Shown here piece after piece: positions 1 to 6,334 of a stretch of 7,973 nt of DNA (within the stretch, counting starts at the first letter, position 1; the number at the start of each line of letters is the position of its first letter). Location: the NCBI GenBank assembly GCA_030826005.1, contig JAPJOW010000202.1, forward strand, positions 1 to 7,973, read 5' to 3'. Both the position numbers and the translations under genes were made by a program. Below the pieces are notes generated by a model. The model was not told the DNA's origin, did no database searches, and saw only the letters and a list, made by a program, of their open reading frames with translations. Source of the DNA: Aliterella sp. RAGGC_92 (lineage in GTDB: Bacteria > Cyanobacteriota > Cyanobacteriia > Cyanobacteriales > Chroococcidiopsidaceae).

Positions 1-24
1 ATTCATAGTAACTTAATACTTAGC

Positions 25-1521
25 ATGAAAAAAACTAAAATTTTGGTGGTAGAAGATGAAACAATTGTTGCTCTAGATATAGAAAATAGCTTAACCAAGC
101 TCGGCTACAATGTTTGTGCAACCGTCGAAGATGGATTAGATGCAATCAAAAAAACCGCAGAACTTGAACCAGATTTAGTTTTGATGGATATCCATTTGCG
201 CGGACTAATGAATGGTATAGAAGCAGCGAAGGAAATTTACGATAAATTTCACATTCCGAGCATATACCTTACTGCGAATTCTGACCTAAATACCTTTGAA
301 AAAGCTAAATTAACAGAGCCGTTAGCTTATCTAAATAAACCTTTTCGACCAAGAGAGTTGCATAATACAATTGAACTAACTCTTGCGCGTTACCGAGCCG
401 AAGTAAAGTTAAAAGAGAGGGAAGAATGGCTATCTACGGTGCTAAATAGTATTGGCGACGGCGTAATTATTAGCAATAATAGAGATCGCGTCAACTTTAT
501 GAATCCTGTTGCCGAAACTTTAACCCAATGGCAACAGTCAGAGGCTTTGGGTAAAAGTACCACCGAAGTAGTTAAAATTATTAATCAATCAACTCGTAGT
601 CCGATAGAAAACCCATTAACTAAAGCTTTTCAAGAAAATAATATTGTAGAAACCCCCAGCGAAACAATTTTACTGTCTAAAAACGGCGCAGAAATACCCA
701 TCGACAACTTAGCCGCACCAATTAAAGATGACAAAGGCAACAGTACGGGTGCAGTTTTAGTTTTTCGAGATATTATCGAGCGCAAGAAGTCTCAAGAAAT
801 TCTCAAGCAACAAGCAGAAGAATTAGCACGGGTAAACCGATTAAAAGATGAGTTTTTAGCGATCGTTTCTCACGAACTCCGCACGCCTTTAAATGCAATT
901 TTGGGATGGGCGCAGTTGCTTAACAAAAGAAAGGTGAATGAAGCTATACTTCTGCAAGCATTGGCAACTATCGAGCGCAATGCGAAAGCCCAATTAACCA
1001 TTGTTGAAGATATTTTAGATGCTTCGCAAATCGTGCGCGGCAATTTGAGTTTAAATGCGCGTCCAGTTGACCTTTTAGCAATTGTCAATTGCGCGATCGA
1101 GGATATGCACCCCACCATTGAAGTTAAAGGCATTCAAGTTGAATTAACGCTTGAAAATATAGGTCAAATTTTAGGCGACGGCGATCGCCTGCGACAAGTA
1201 GTTATCAATTTACTTTTTAACGCCTTGAAGTTTACACCCCCCGGAGGACAAGTACAATTGCGCCTCCATAGCACGGGTAATTATGCTCAACTTCAAGTTA
1301 GCGACACCGGGATAGGCATTTCCCCTGACTTTCTTCCCTACGTTTTCGATCGCTTCCGCCAAGAAGACAGTTCAACAACGAGAAGACAAAGCGGACTTGG
1401 GCTTGGTTTAGCGATCGCGCGTCATGTAATCGAGCTTCATGGCGGTACTATAAAGGCTTTTAGTGAAGGAGAAGGTAAAGGCGCAACTTTTACTTTTCAG
1501 CTACCGTTGTTAAATAGTTAA
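25..1521 (+). CDS. Hybrid sensor histidine kinase, REC-PAS-HisKA-HATPase (cytoplasmic)
   Basis: A 498-residue two-component kinase with the receiver domain at the N-terminus. Receiver, residues 1-125: acidic pocket E10/D11, phospho-acceptor D55, T83 and K105. PAS domain, about 130-250, with a typical DGVIISNN core. A charged, probably coiled-coil linker follows, then HisKA with phospho-accepting H283 in SHELRTPLN. The HATPase domain, about 385-495, has the N-box with N399, the G1 box D427-T-G-I-G and the G2 box GLGLGLA at 457-463. All catalytic residues are present, so it should autophosphorylate. No membrane segment is visible, so it is probably a soluble sensor whose input is the PAS ligand or phosphorylation of its own REC by another kinase. 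The ATG at 25 places the REC domain exactly at the start. No clear ribosome-binding site is visible, and no in-frame stop lies between position 1 and the ATG, so a longer product cannot be excluded. The signal sensed is unknown. Confidence 0.93.
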   Translation: MKKTKILVVEDETIVALDIENSLTKLGYNVCATVEDGLDAIKKTAELEPDLVLMDIHLRGLMNGIEAAKEIYDKFHIPSIYLTANSDLNTFEKAKLTEPLAYLNKPFRPRELHNTIELTLARYRAEVKLKEREEWLSTVLNSIGDGVIISNNRDRVNFMNPVAETLTQWQQSEALGKSTTEVVKIINQSTRSPIENPLTKAFQENNIVETPSETILLSKNGAEIPIDNLAAPIKDDKGNSTGAVLVFRDIIERKKSQEILKQQAEELARVNRLKDEFLAIVSHELRTPLNAILGWAQLLNKRKVNEAILLQALATIERNAKAQLTIVEDILDASQIVRGNLSLNARPVDLLAIVNCAIEDMHPTIEVKGIQVELTLENIGQILGDGDRLRQVVINLLFNALKFTPPGGQVQLRLHSTGNYAQLQVSDTGIGISPDFLPYVFDRFRQEDSSTTRRQSGLGLGLAIARHVIELHGGTIKAFSEGEGKGATFTFQLPLLNS

Positions 1522-1584
1522 GCTGAAATAGTTATTACTTGCCAAGCGATCGCACCGCTAAGACTATATCTTGATTTAATTATT

Positions 1585-2427
1585 ATGCTTTTACGTTTAC
1601 TACTATTATTGCTATTAGCCATCACTAACCGCCCAGCAATTTCCGCTCCCACGCCGCCAAAACAAAGTTGTTCTCCCCCAGCAATAGATCGTTTTGCGCG
1701 CCACAAAGTCGCACCGGGAGAAACTCTCGAACAAGTTGCCGCTAAATACAATTTAATTCCTGCTACTTTAATTGGTGTAAATCCAGCCTTGCAAAATGGA
1801 CAAGCAGCGATCGGCAGCGAAATTGTCATCCCTCCTTACAATGGTATCCGCGTCCAAGTCTCAAAAGGTCAAACTTGGAAACAATTAGCGGCTAAATATA
1901 AAGTCCGTGCCGATGTATTGTTTGAAGTCAATGGTTGTCAAAATCCCCAACAAATTGTCTTTATTCCTGGGGTAAATTGGTCGCCACCGCCGATTGTATC
2001 TAGTGGTACAACTATTAAAGGCTACCCGTTACCCCAAAGTGCAAATATAGCTTTAGGCTACGGCTGGCAACTCGATTCGGCTACAAATAAAATGGTTTTT
2101 CACAGTGGTATAGATTTACTCGCAACGGCGGGAACGCGCGTAGAGACTACAAAAGATGGAATCGTTGCTTTTGCAGGCGTTCAAGGAAGTTATGGCAACT
2201 TAGTTGTAATCAATCATCAAAGTGGCAAACAAACCCGCTACGCCCATTTAGAAAGCATTGCCGTACAAGTGGGTCAAAAAGTTAAACAAGGTGAGTTAAT
2301 AGGCAAAGTAGGCACTACCGGACAACCTAGTTCTAAGCAAGTGCATTTACATTTTGAACTGCGTTATGCGTCAGGACTTGGTTGGACAGCAGAAGATCCC
2401 ACCTCTGCGATCGCCACTCGTCCCTAA
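1585..2427 (+). CDS. Secreted LysM-LysM-M23 peptidoglycan endopeptidase
   Basis: A 280-residue exported cell-wall hydrolase of the LytM/NlpD type. Residues 1-21 form a leucine-rich signal peptide, probably cut after AISA. C29 is not in a convincing lipobox. Two LysM domains (about 40-83 and 89-131) should bind glycan strands. The M23 domain, about 165-272, has zinc ligands H173, D177 and H256 and catalytic histidines H221 (in YAHL) and H254 (in HLHFE), so it appears enzymatically competent rather than an NlpD-like degenerate activator. It would cut peptide cross-links in the periplasm. The gene starts 63 bp after the sensor kinase on the same strand, so co-transcription is possible but unproven. 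The ATG at 1585 is chosen because it directly begins the signal peptide. No Shine-Dalgarno sequence is obvious. The exact cleavage specificity and a role in cell separation or sheath remodelling are inference. Confidence 0.92.
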   Translation: MLLRLLLLLLLAITNRPAISAPTPPKQSCSPPAIDRFARHKVAPGETLEQVAAKYNLIPATLIGVNPALQNGQAAIGSEIVIPPYNGIRVQVSKGQTWKQLAAKYKVRADVLFEVNGCQNPQQIVFIPGVNWSPPPIVSSGTTIKGYPLPQSANIALGYGWQLDSATNKMVFHSGIDLLATAGTRVETTKDGIVAFAGVQGSYGNLVVINHQSGKQTRYAHLESIAVQVGQKVKQGELIGKVGTTGQPSSKQVHLHFELRYASGLGWTAEDPTSAIATRP

Positions 2428-2587
2428 GCAACAAGCGATCGCCACCTACAACTAAGCTTTAATAGCGATTTATTTTCATTGGCAACGCTGTTTAAATCAG
2501 TAACCTATAAGCGATCGCTTTGATGAAAACTATTAAAACTGTAAATCTCTCTAAAGTAGTAGTTTTTAAAATAGTCCTTAAGGTGAA

Positions 2588-2618
2588 TTAACCAAAGAAG
2601 GCTTTAGTGACCTATAAT
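2588..2618 (+). promoter_or_regulatory. Candidate sigma70-type promoter for the radical SAM pair
   Basis: A perfect TATAAT lies at 2613-2618. The best upstream element is TTAACC at 2588-2593 (four of six matches to TTGACA), at a longer than ideal 19-bp spacing. Transcription would begin near 2625 and leave a leader of about 100 nt, which includes the palindrome at 2628-2649. It is a prediction from motif only. Confidence 0.35.
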
Positions 2619-2627
2619 ACAAAGCAA

Positions 2628-2649
2628 TTTAACAAAAAGTTAAACTTTT
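2628..2649. repeat. Overlapping palindromes in the leader of the first radical SAM gene
   Basis: Two overlapping dyads. TTTAAC (2628-2633) pairs with GTTAAA (2639-2644) across an A5 loop. AAAAGTT (2635-2641) and AACTTTT (2643-2649) form a perfect arm pair around a single A. The two cannot form at once. The position 10-30 bp after the TATAAT box would suit an operator or a leader-RNA structure, but all pairs except two are A-T, so chance in AT-rich DNA is a real alternative. Confidence 0.35.
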
Positions 2650-2710
2650 AGTAAAAACCTTAATTAAGTCTGCGTTTATAAATTTTAAGCTAGGCTAACA
2701 AATATAGTGT

Positions 2711-2714
2711 GAGG
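2711..2714 (+). promoter_or_regulatory. Ribosome-binding site deciding the ATG at 2724
   Basis: GAGG lies 9 nt before the ATG at 2724 and inside the alternative reading that would start at the GTG at 2709. It therefore supports 2724 as the start. Confidence 0.6.
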
Positions 2715-2723
2715 TTGTATAGT

Positions 2724-4313
2724 ATGCGAGTTTTACTGGTTTACCCTTTATTTCCTAAAACATTTTGGTCGTATGAAAAAATCTTGGAATTGGTAAACCG
2801 GAAAGTTCTACTTCCACCTTTAGGCTTAGTTACAGTAGCGGCGATATTACCCCAAAAATGGGAATTTAAGTTAGTAGATCGCAATATTCGTACTGTCACC
2901 GAAGCAGAATGGGCATGGGCAGATATTTGTATTTTTAGCGCGATGATCGTTCAAAAAGATGATTTAGTCGAGCAAATTAAAGCCGCCAAACAACGCGGAA
3001 AATTAGTAGCCGTTGGCGGCCCTTACTCAACTTCTGTACCCGATGACGCTTTAAAAGCGGGCGCAGACTTCTTGATTTTAGATGAAGGAGAAATTACCCT
3101 CCCCATGTTTGTTGAGGCGGTAGAAAAAGGCGAAACTTCAGGCATTTTCCGCACTCAAGAAAAACCCGATGTTACATCTACACCCGTTCCCCGCTTCGAT
3201 TTATTAGAACTTGAAGCCTACGATATGATGTCGGTGCAGTTTTCGCGCGGTTGTCCGTTTCAGTGCGAATTTTGCGACATTATCGTTCTTTACGGACGCA
3301 AACCCCGGACAAAAACCCCCGCCCAACTCCTTGCAGAGTTAGATTACCTCTACGAATTAGGGTGGCGGCGCGGTGTATTTATGGTAGATGACAACTTTAT
3401 TGGCAACAAACGCAATGTTAAATTGTTGCTGCAAGAGTTGAAAGTATGGATGCAGGAACACCAATATCCTTACAGGTTCGATACCGAAGCTTCCATCGAC
3501 TTAGCCCAAGATCCAGAAATGATGGAATTAATGGTAGAGTGCGGCTTTGCAGCAGTATTTTTAGGAATAGAAACCCCCGACGAAGACAGTTTACAACTAA
3601 CTAAAAAGTTTCAAAATACCCGTAGTTCTCTAACAGAATCGGTTGAAACTATTATTAGGGCAGGCTTGCGCCCAATGGCAGGATTTATTATTGGCTTTGA
3701 TGGCGAAAAAGCTGGCGCAGGAAGTAGAATTGTCCGGTTTGCTGAACTGGCGGCGATTCCTTCAACTACCTTTGCTATGCTGCAAGCGTTGCCTAATACG
3801 GCTTTGTGGCATCGTTTAAGTAAAGAAGGCAGGCTGAGAGAAGACAAAGACGGTAATATCAATCAAACTACATTGATGAATTTTACGCCTACTCGTCCCT
3901 TGGAAGATATTGCTAGAGAATATATTGAAGCATTTTGTGCCTTGTACGACCCCGAAAAGTATTTAGACAGAACTTATCGTTGCTTTTTAATGATGGGTAA
4001 ACCAAGTTGGAAAGCACCCTTTAAGCTGCCAGAATTAGTAGTTGTGAAGGCATTAGCGATCGTCATTTGGCGACAAGGCATTAAACGCGATACAAGATGG
4101 AAGTTTTGGCATCACTTGTTTAGCATGATTAAGCGTAATCCAGGAGTTGCGGAACATTATTTAGCAACTTGCGCTCATATTGAGCATTTTATGGAGTACC
4201 GCCAAATCGTGCGCGATCAAATCGAAAGCCAAGTTGAGGAGTTTTTAACTCAAGAAGCCCAGGTGCTACCAAAGGAATCCGTACAAACTAAAACCGCAGC
4301 GTTGCAGCACTAA
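2724..4313 (+). CDS. B12-binding radical SAM protein, DUF4070/HpnP-like, copy A
   Basis: A 529-residue class B (cobalamin-dependent) radical SAM enzyme, probably a methyltransferase acting on an unactivated carbon. Residues 1-130 form the Rossmann-like cobalamin-binding domain with GGP at 98-100 and no DxHxxG, as is usual for this class. The radical SAM domain follows, with cluster ligands C177, C181 and C184 (CPFQCEFC), GIETP at 281-285 and GFIIGFDG from 320. The helical C-terminal part, from about 390, corresponds to the DUF4070 region and ends in a low-complexity tail. A GTG at 2709 would add five residues, but the downstream paralogue aligns from the ATG at 2724 and GAGG sits 9 nt before it. 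The family contains the hopanoid C-2 methylase HpnP, but many cyanobacterial members have no assigned substrate, and no hopanoid gene is visible here, so I do not assign HpnP. Copy B lies 118 bp downstream. Confidence 0.9.
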   Translation: MRVLLVYPLFPKTFWSYEKILELVNRKVLLPPLGLVTVAAILPQKWEFKLVDRNIRTVTEAEWAWADICIFSAMIVQKDDLVEQIKAAKQRGKLVAVGGPYSTSVPDDALKAGADFLILDEGEITLPMFVEAVEKGETSGIFRTQEKPDVTSTPVPRFDLLELEAYDMMSVQFSRGCPFQCEFCDIIVLYGRKPRTKTPAQLLAELDYLYELGWRRGVFMVDDNFIGNKRNVKLLLQELKVWMQEHQYPYRFDTEASIDLAQDPEMMELMVECGFAAVFLGIETPDEDSLQLTKKFQNTRSSLTESVETIIRAGLRPMAGFIIGFDGEKAGAGSRIVRFAELAAIPSTTFAMLQALPNTALWHRLSKEGRLREDKDGNINQTTLMNFTPTRPLEDIAREYIEAFCALYDPEKYLDRTYRCFLMMGKPSWKAPFKLPELVVVKALAIVIWRQGIKRDTRWKFWHHLFSMIKRNPGVAEHYLATCAHIEHFMEYRQIVRDQIESQVEEFLTQEAQVLPKESVQTKTAALQH

Positions 4314-4351
4314 AACCTCTGCAATAACGTCACAGTCATAAAGACGATCGA

Positions 4352-4367
4352 GATGTTATAAAACATC
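4352..4367 (+). other. First intercistronic hairpin (6-bp stem, 4-nt loop)
   Basis: GATGTT at 4352-4357 is the exact reverse complement of AACATC at 4362-4367, with ATAA as loop. It begins 38 nt after the stop of copy A and lies 3 nt before a second, stronger hairpin. It is short and AT-rich and has weak support on its own. Confidence 0.4.
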
Positions 4368-4370
4368 CAA

Positions 4371-4399
4371 TAGATTGCTCTTAATTAAAGAGCAATCTA
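4371..4399 (+). other. Second intercistronic hairpin (12-bp perfect stem, 5-nt loop)
   Basis: A perfect inverted repeat: 4371-4382 pairs with 4388-4399, enclosing the loop AATTA. It lies between the two radical SAM genes, 32 nt before the GTG of copy B. The sequence after the stem is A-rich with no T-run on the + strand, so it is not a standard intrinsic terminator for copy A. An mRNA-processing or stabilising hairpin that sets the relative level of the two cistrons, or a binding site for a dimeric regulator, fits better. Which of these applies is inference. Confidence 0.65.
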
Positions 4400-4415
4400 A
4401 TTAAAAACAAAATTT

Positions 4416-4420
4416 AGAGG
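4416..4420 (+). promoter_or_regulatory. Ribosome-binding site for the GTG at 4432
   Basis: AGAGG lies 11 nt before the GTG start of copy B. The site resembles the one before copy A: both read GAGGTT. The spacing is on the long side. Confidence 0.55.
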
Positions 4421-4431
4421 TTAACTATTTC

Positions 4432-6033
4432 GTGAAAGTTTTACTTTTATATCCCTTATTTCCTAAAAGTTTTTGGTCTTTTGAGAAAACTTTAGAACTG
4501 TTAGGGCGTAAAGCCATGCTACCGCCCTTGGGATTAGTTACCGTAGCGGCGATATTACCCCAAGAATGGGAATATAAGTTAGTCGATCGCAATGTAAGTA
4601 AAGTAACTGAAGCAGAATGGCAATGGGCGGATTTAGTCATTCTTTCCGCGATGATCGTCCAAAAACAAGATTTAATCGCCCAAGTTCAAGAAGCGAAAAA
4701 ACGCGGTAAGTTAGTCGCCGTAGGTGGCCCGTATCCTACAGCTTTACCGCTTGAAGCCCAAGGTGCGGGGGCTGACTTTTTGATTTTAGATGAAGGAGAA
4801 ATTACTCTCCCAATGTTTGTGGAAGCGATCGCGCGCGGAGAAAAAAGCGGCACTTTTCGCGCTGTGAATGGCGAAAAACCCGATGTTAGCAATACTCCCA
4901 CACCCCGATTTGACTTATTAAAGTTTGACGCTTATTCGGAAATGTCGGTACAGTTTTCGCGTGGTTGTCCGTTTCAATGCGAATTTTGCGACATTATCGT
5001 CCTCTATGGGCGCAAACCCCGCACCAAAACCCCATCCCAAATTATTGCTGAATTAGAATATCTCTATCAGCTTGGCTGGCGACGCAGCATTTTTATGGTA
5101 GATGACAACTTTATTGGCAATAAACGCAATGTGAAGTTGTTTCTTAAAGAATTAAAGCCCTGGATGGTCGAAAAACGCTATCCATTCTCTTTTGCGACGG
5201 AAGCATCAATCGATCTTGCCAAAGACCAAGAATTGATGGATATGATGGTTGATTGTAACTTTGGTTCGGTGTTTTTGGGCATTGAAACCCCCGACGAAGA
5301 AAGCTTAACTTTGACGCAAAAGTTTCAAAATACCCGCGACTCGTTAACCGATTCGGTTCACGCTATAACTCGGACTGGATTGCGGGTAATGGCTGGGTTT
5401 ATTATTGGTTTTGATGGCGAAAAATCGGGCGCAGGCGATCGCGTAGTTAAGTTTGTCGAAAAAACCTCAATTCCTACAGCAATTTTTAGTATGCTGCAAG
5501 CATTGCCAGATACAGCTTTAACTATTCGCCTTGAAAAAGAAGGTCGCTTGCGATCGAAAGATGCCAATATCAACCAAACTACGTTGATGAACTACGTCCC
5601 CACTCGCCCCTTAGAAGAAATTGCCCGCGAATATGTGGCGGCTTTTTGGGAATTGTACGATCCAGAGAAGTTTTTAGATCGAACTTATCGCCACTTCCGC
5701 ATTTTAGGGGAAGCAAAATATCCCGATAAAGGGAACACTTCTAAAACCGGAGTCGATTTAAAAGTAATTCAGGCATTTTTAACAATCTGCTGGCGACAAG
5801 GGGTAGTTCGCAAAACTCGCTATGCTTTTTGGCGCAACTTATGGAATATGTATCGCTTCAATCGTGGCGGAATTAGCAGTTACTTATCTACTTGCGCCCA
5901 AATCGAGCATTTTCTGGAATACCGGGCGATCGTCAAAGCAGAAATAGAATCGCAGTTAGCTGAATATCTAGCAGCAGAAGCCCTAACTAAAGTTCAAACG
6001 CCCCAAGTCAATGTTACAGCTTTAGTTAGTTAA
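4432..6033 (+). CDS. B12-binding radical SAM protein, DUF4070/HpnP-like, copy B
   Basis: A 533-residue paralogue of the preceding gene. About 75% of the first 100 residues match by hand alignment, and I estimate roughly 70% overall by eye. Domain order is the same: N-terminal cobalamin-binding domain, radical SAM core with C179, C183 and C186 (CPFQCEFC), and a C-terminal DUF4070-type helical region. The start is GTG, which aligns residue for residue with the ATG of copy A. The nearest upstream in-frame sequence gives no better start. Compared with copy A it has small insertions near residue 142 and around residues 430-440 (PDKGNTSK region), and a different C-terminal tail. The radical SAM core is almost invariant while the C-terminal domain and tails diverge, which could mean related but different substrates. 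Both copies are intact, arguing against decay of one. The likely reaction is SAM- and cobalamin-dependent C-methylation, inferred from family only. Confidence 0.9.
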   Translation: MKVLLLYPLFPKSFWSFEKTLELLGRKAMLPPLGLVTVAAILPQEWEYKLVDRNVSKVTEAEWQWADLVILSAMIVQKQDLIAQVQEAKKRGKLVAVGGPYPTALPLEAQGAGADFLILDEGEITLPMFVEAIARGEKSGTFRAVNGEKPDVSNTPTPRFDLLKFDAYSEMSVQFSRGCPFQCEFCDIIVLYGRKPRTKTPSQIIAELEYLYQLGWRRSIFMVDDNFIGNKRNVKLFLKELKPWMVEKRYPFSFATEASIDLAKDQELMDMMVDCNFGSVFLGIETPDEESLTLTQKFQNTRDSLTDSVHAITRTGLRVMAGFIIGFDGEKSGAGDRVVKFVEKTSIPTAIFSMLQALPDTALTIRLEKEGRLRSKDANINQTTLMNYVPTRPLEEIAREYVAAFWELYDPEKFLDRTYRHFRILGEAKYPDKGNTSKTGVDLKVIQAFLTICWRQGVVRKTRYAFWRNLWNMYRFNRGGISSYLSTCAQIEHFLEYRAIVKAEIESQLAEYLAAEALTKVQTPQVNVTALVS

Positions 6034-6044
6034 TTCTAAAATTA

Positions 6045-6067
6045 GGGCGCATTGTATTCATGCGCCC
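6045..6067 (-). terminator. GC-rich hairpin between convergent genes, best fit as petL terminator
   Basis: GGGCGCAT at 6045-6052 is the exact reverse complement of ATGCGCCC at 6060-6067, with a 7-nt loop. It lies between the stop of copy B (6033) and the stop of petL (6080). On the minus strand the stem is followed by TAATTTTAG, a modest T-rich tract. On the + strand it is followed by GACC. It therefore suits petL termination best, although the stem may also slow or protect the 3' end of the radical SAM transcript. Confidence 0.6.
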
Positions 6068-6079
6068 GACCATCTGCAA

Positions 6080-6175
6080 TTACAGCAATTTAACGGCACG
6101 CAGACCAAATAGCAACCCTACAGCCAGGGCAAAAAATCCGCCCAAAAGCAAGACGTAAGAAATAACTGCAAACAT
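6080..6175 (-). CDS. petL: Cytochrome b6f complex subunit PetL
   Basis: A 31-codon gene on the minus strand. The product is a single membrane helix: a short N-terminus starting MFAVISY, a run of hydrophobic residues rich in L, F, G and A, and the ending LFGLRAVKLL. Length, one transmembrane span, and the FGLR..KL tail after the helix match the small PetL subunit of cytochrome b6f, which sits at the edge of the complex in the thylakoid membrane and helps dimer stability. A GGAGA Shine-Dalgarno sequence lies 7 nt upstream of the ATG, which makes translation credible despite the size. The gene is convergent with radical SAM copy B and divergent from aroB, so it is probably transcribed alone. Other tiny single-helix subunits (PetG, PetN, photosystem II small proteins) are alternatives, but the C-terminal pattern fits PetL best. 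Confidence 0.82.
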   Translation of the reverse strand: MFAVISYVLLLGGFFALAVGLLFGLRAVKLL

Positions 6176-6182
6176 TTGTGTT

Positions 6183-6187
6183 TCTCC
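6183..6187 (-). promoter_or_regulatory. Ribosome-binding site of petL
   Basis: Read on the minus strand the bases are GGAGA, 7 nt before the ATG at 6175. It is the best-formed Shine-Dalgarno site in the window and is a main reason to believe the 31-codon gene. Confidence 0.7.
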
Positions 6188-6324
6188 ATTAGTTATACAG
6201 AATATTGAAACATTAGTTGTAGTAATTGCAGCCCAAAGTTGCTGATTGGGTGTCAAACACTTATCGCTTACGCAAATGTGGTATATATATGGAGGGCAAG
6301 CGTTATAGGGGATGAATCTCTGCC

Positions 6325-6329
6325 AGGGG
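6325..6329 (+). promoter_or_regulatory. Ribosome-binding site deciding the aroB start
   Basis: AGGGG sits 5 nt before the ATG at 6335, which supports that start over the in-frame TTG at 6239. Confidence 0.55.
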
Positions 6330-6334
6330 TTGAA

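Larger units (their letters stand above)
2428..2723. other. Intergenic region upstream of the radical SAM pair
   Basis: 296 bp with no supportable gene. It contains two HIP1 octamers (2435-2442 and 2511-2518; the second lies in the 12-bp palindrome AAGCGATCGCTT), a TATAAT box at 2613-2618 and a palindrome at 2628-2649. The 3' half is strongly AT-rich. I looked for a cobalamin riboswitch, which would fit a B12-dependent enzyme downstream, and saw no GCCACTG-type B12 box on the + strand. A 22-codon reading frame at 2523-2591 has no supporting feature. Confidence 0.7.
6176..6334. promoter_or_regulatory. Divergent petL-aroB promoter region
   Basis: These 159 bp must carry the promoters of both divergent genes. 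For aroB, TATATA at 6284-6289 with a weak TTATCG at 6261-6266 (17-bp spacing) would start transcription near 6296. For petL, the minus strand has an exact TTGACA (bases 6256-6251), but the sequence 17 bp further on is GGCTGC, so no matching -10 box is seen. A short dyad CCCAA (6232-6236) / TTGGG (6246-6250) lies between them. Only the general promoter role is secure. Confidence 0.4.

Noticed and set aside
1518..1829. A 103-codon minus-strand frame over the start of the M23 gene
   Set aside because: It overlaps the signal peptide and first LysM domain of a clear gene on the other strand and shows no domain of its own.
2523..2591. A 22-codon ATG-to-TAA frame upstream of the radical SAM pair
   Set aside because: No ribosome-binding site, no recognisable motif and AT-rich composition. 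It is what chance gives in this gap.
2724..4313. Naming copy A (or copy B) hpnP, hopanoid C-2 methylase
   Set aside because: The domain order and the CPFQCEFC region agree with the wider family, but the family is large and mostly uncharacterised. No hopanoid gene is nearby, and the distinction needs a tree.
4371..4399. Calling the intercistronic hairpin an intrinsic terminator of copy A
   Set aside because: No T-run follows the stem on the + strand; the sequence after it is A-rich.
6228..6256. A petL promoter using the exact TTGACA on the minus strand
   Set aside because: The bases at the expected -10 distance read GGCTGC, so the pair does not make a credible sigma70 promoter.
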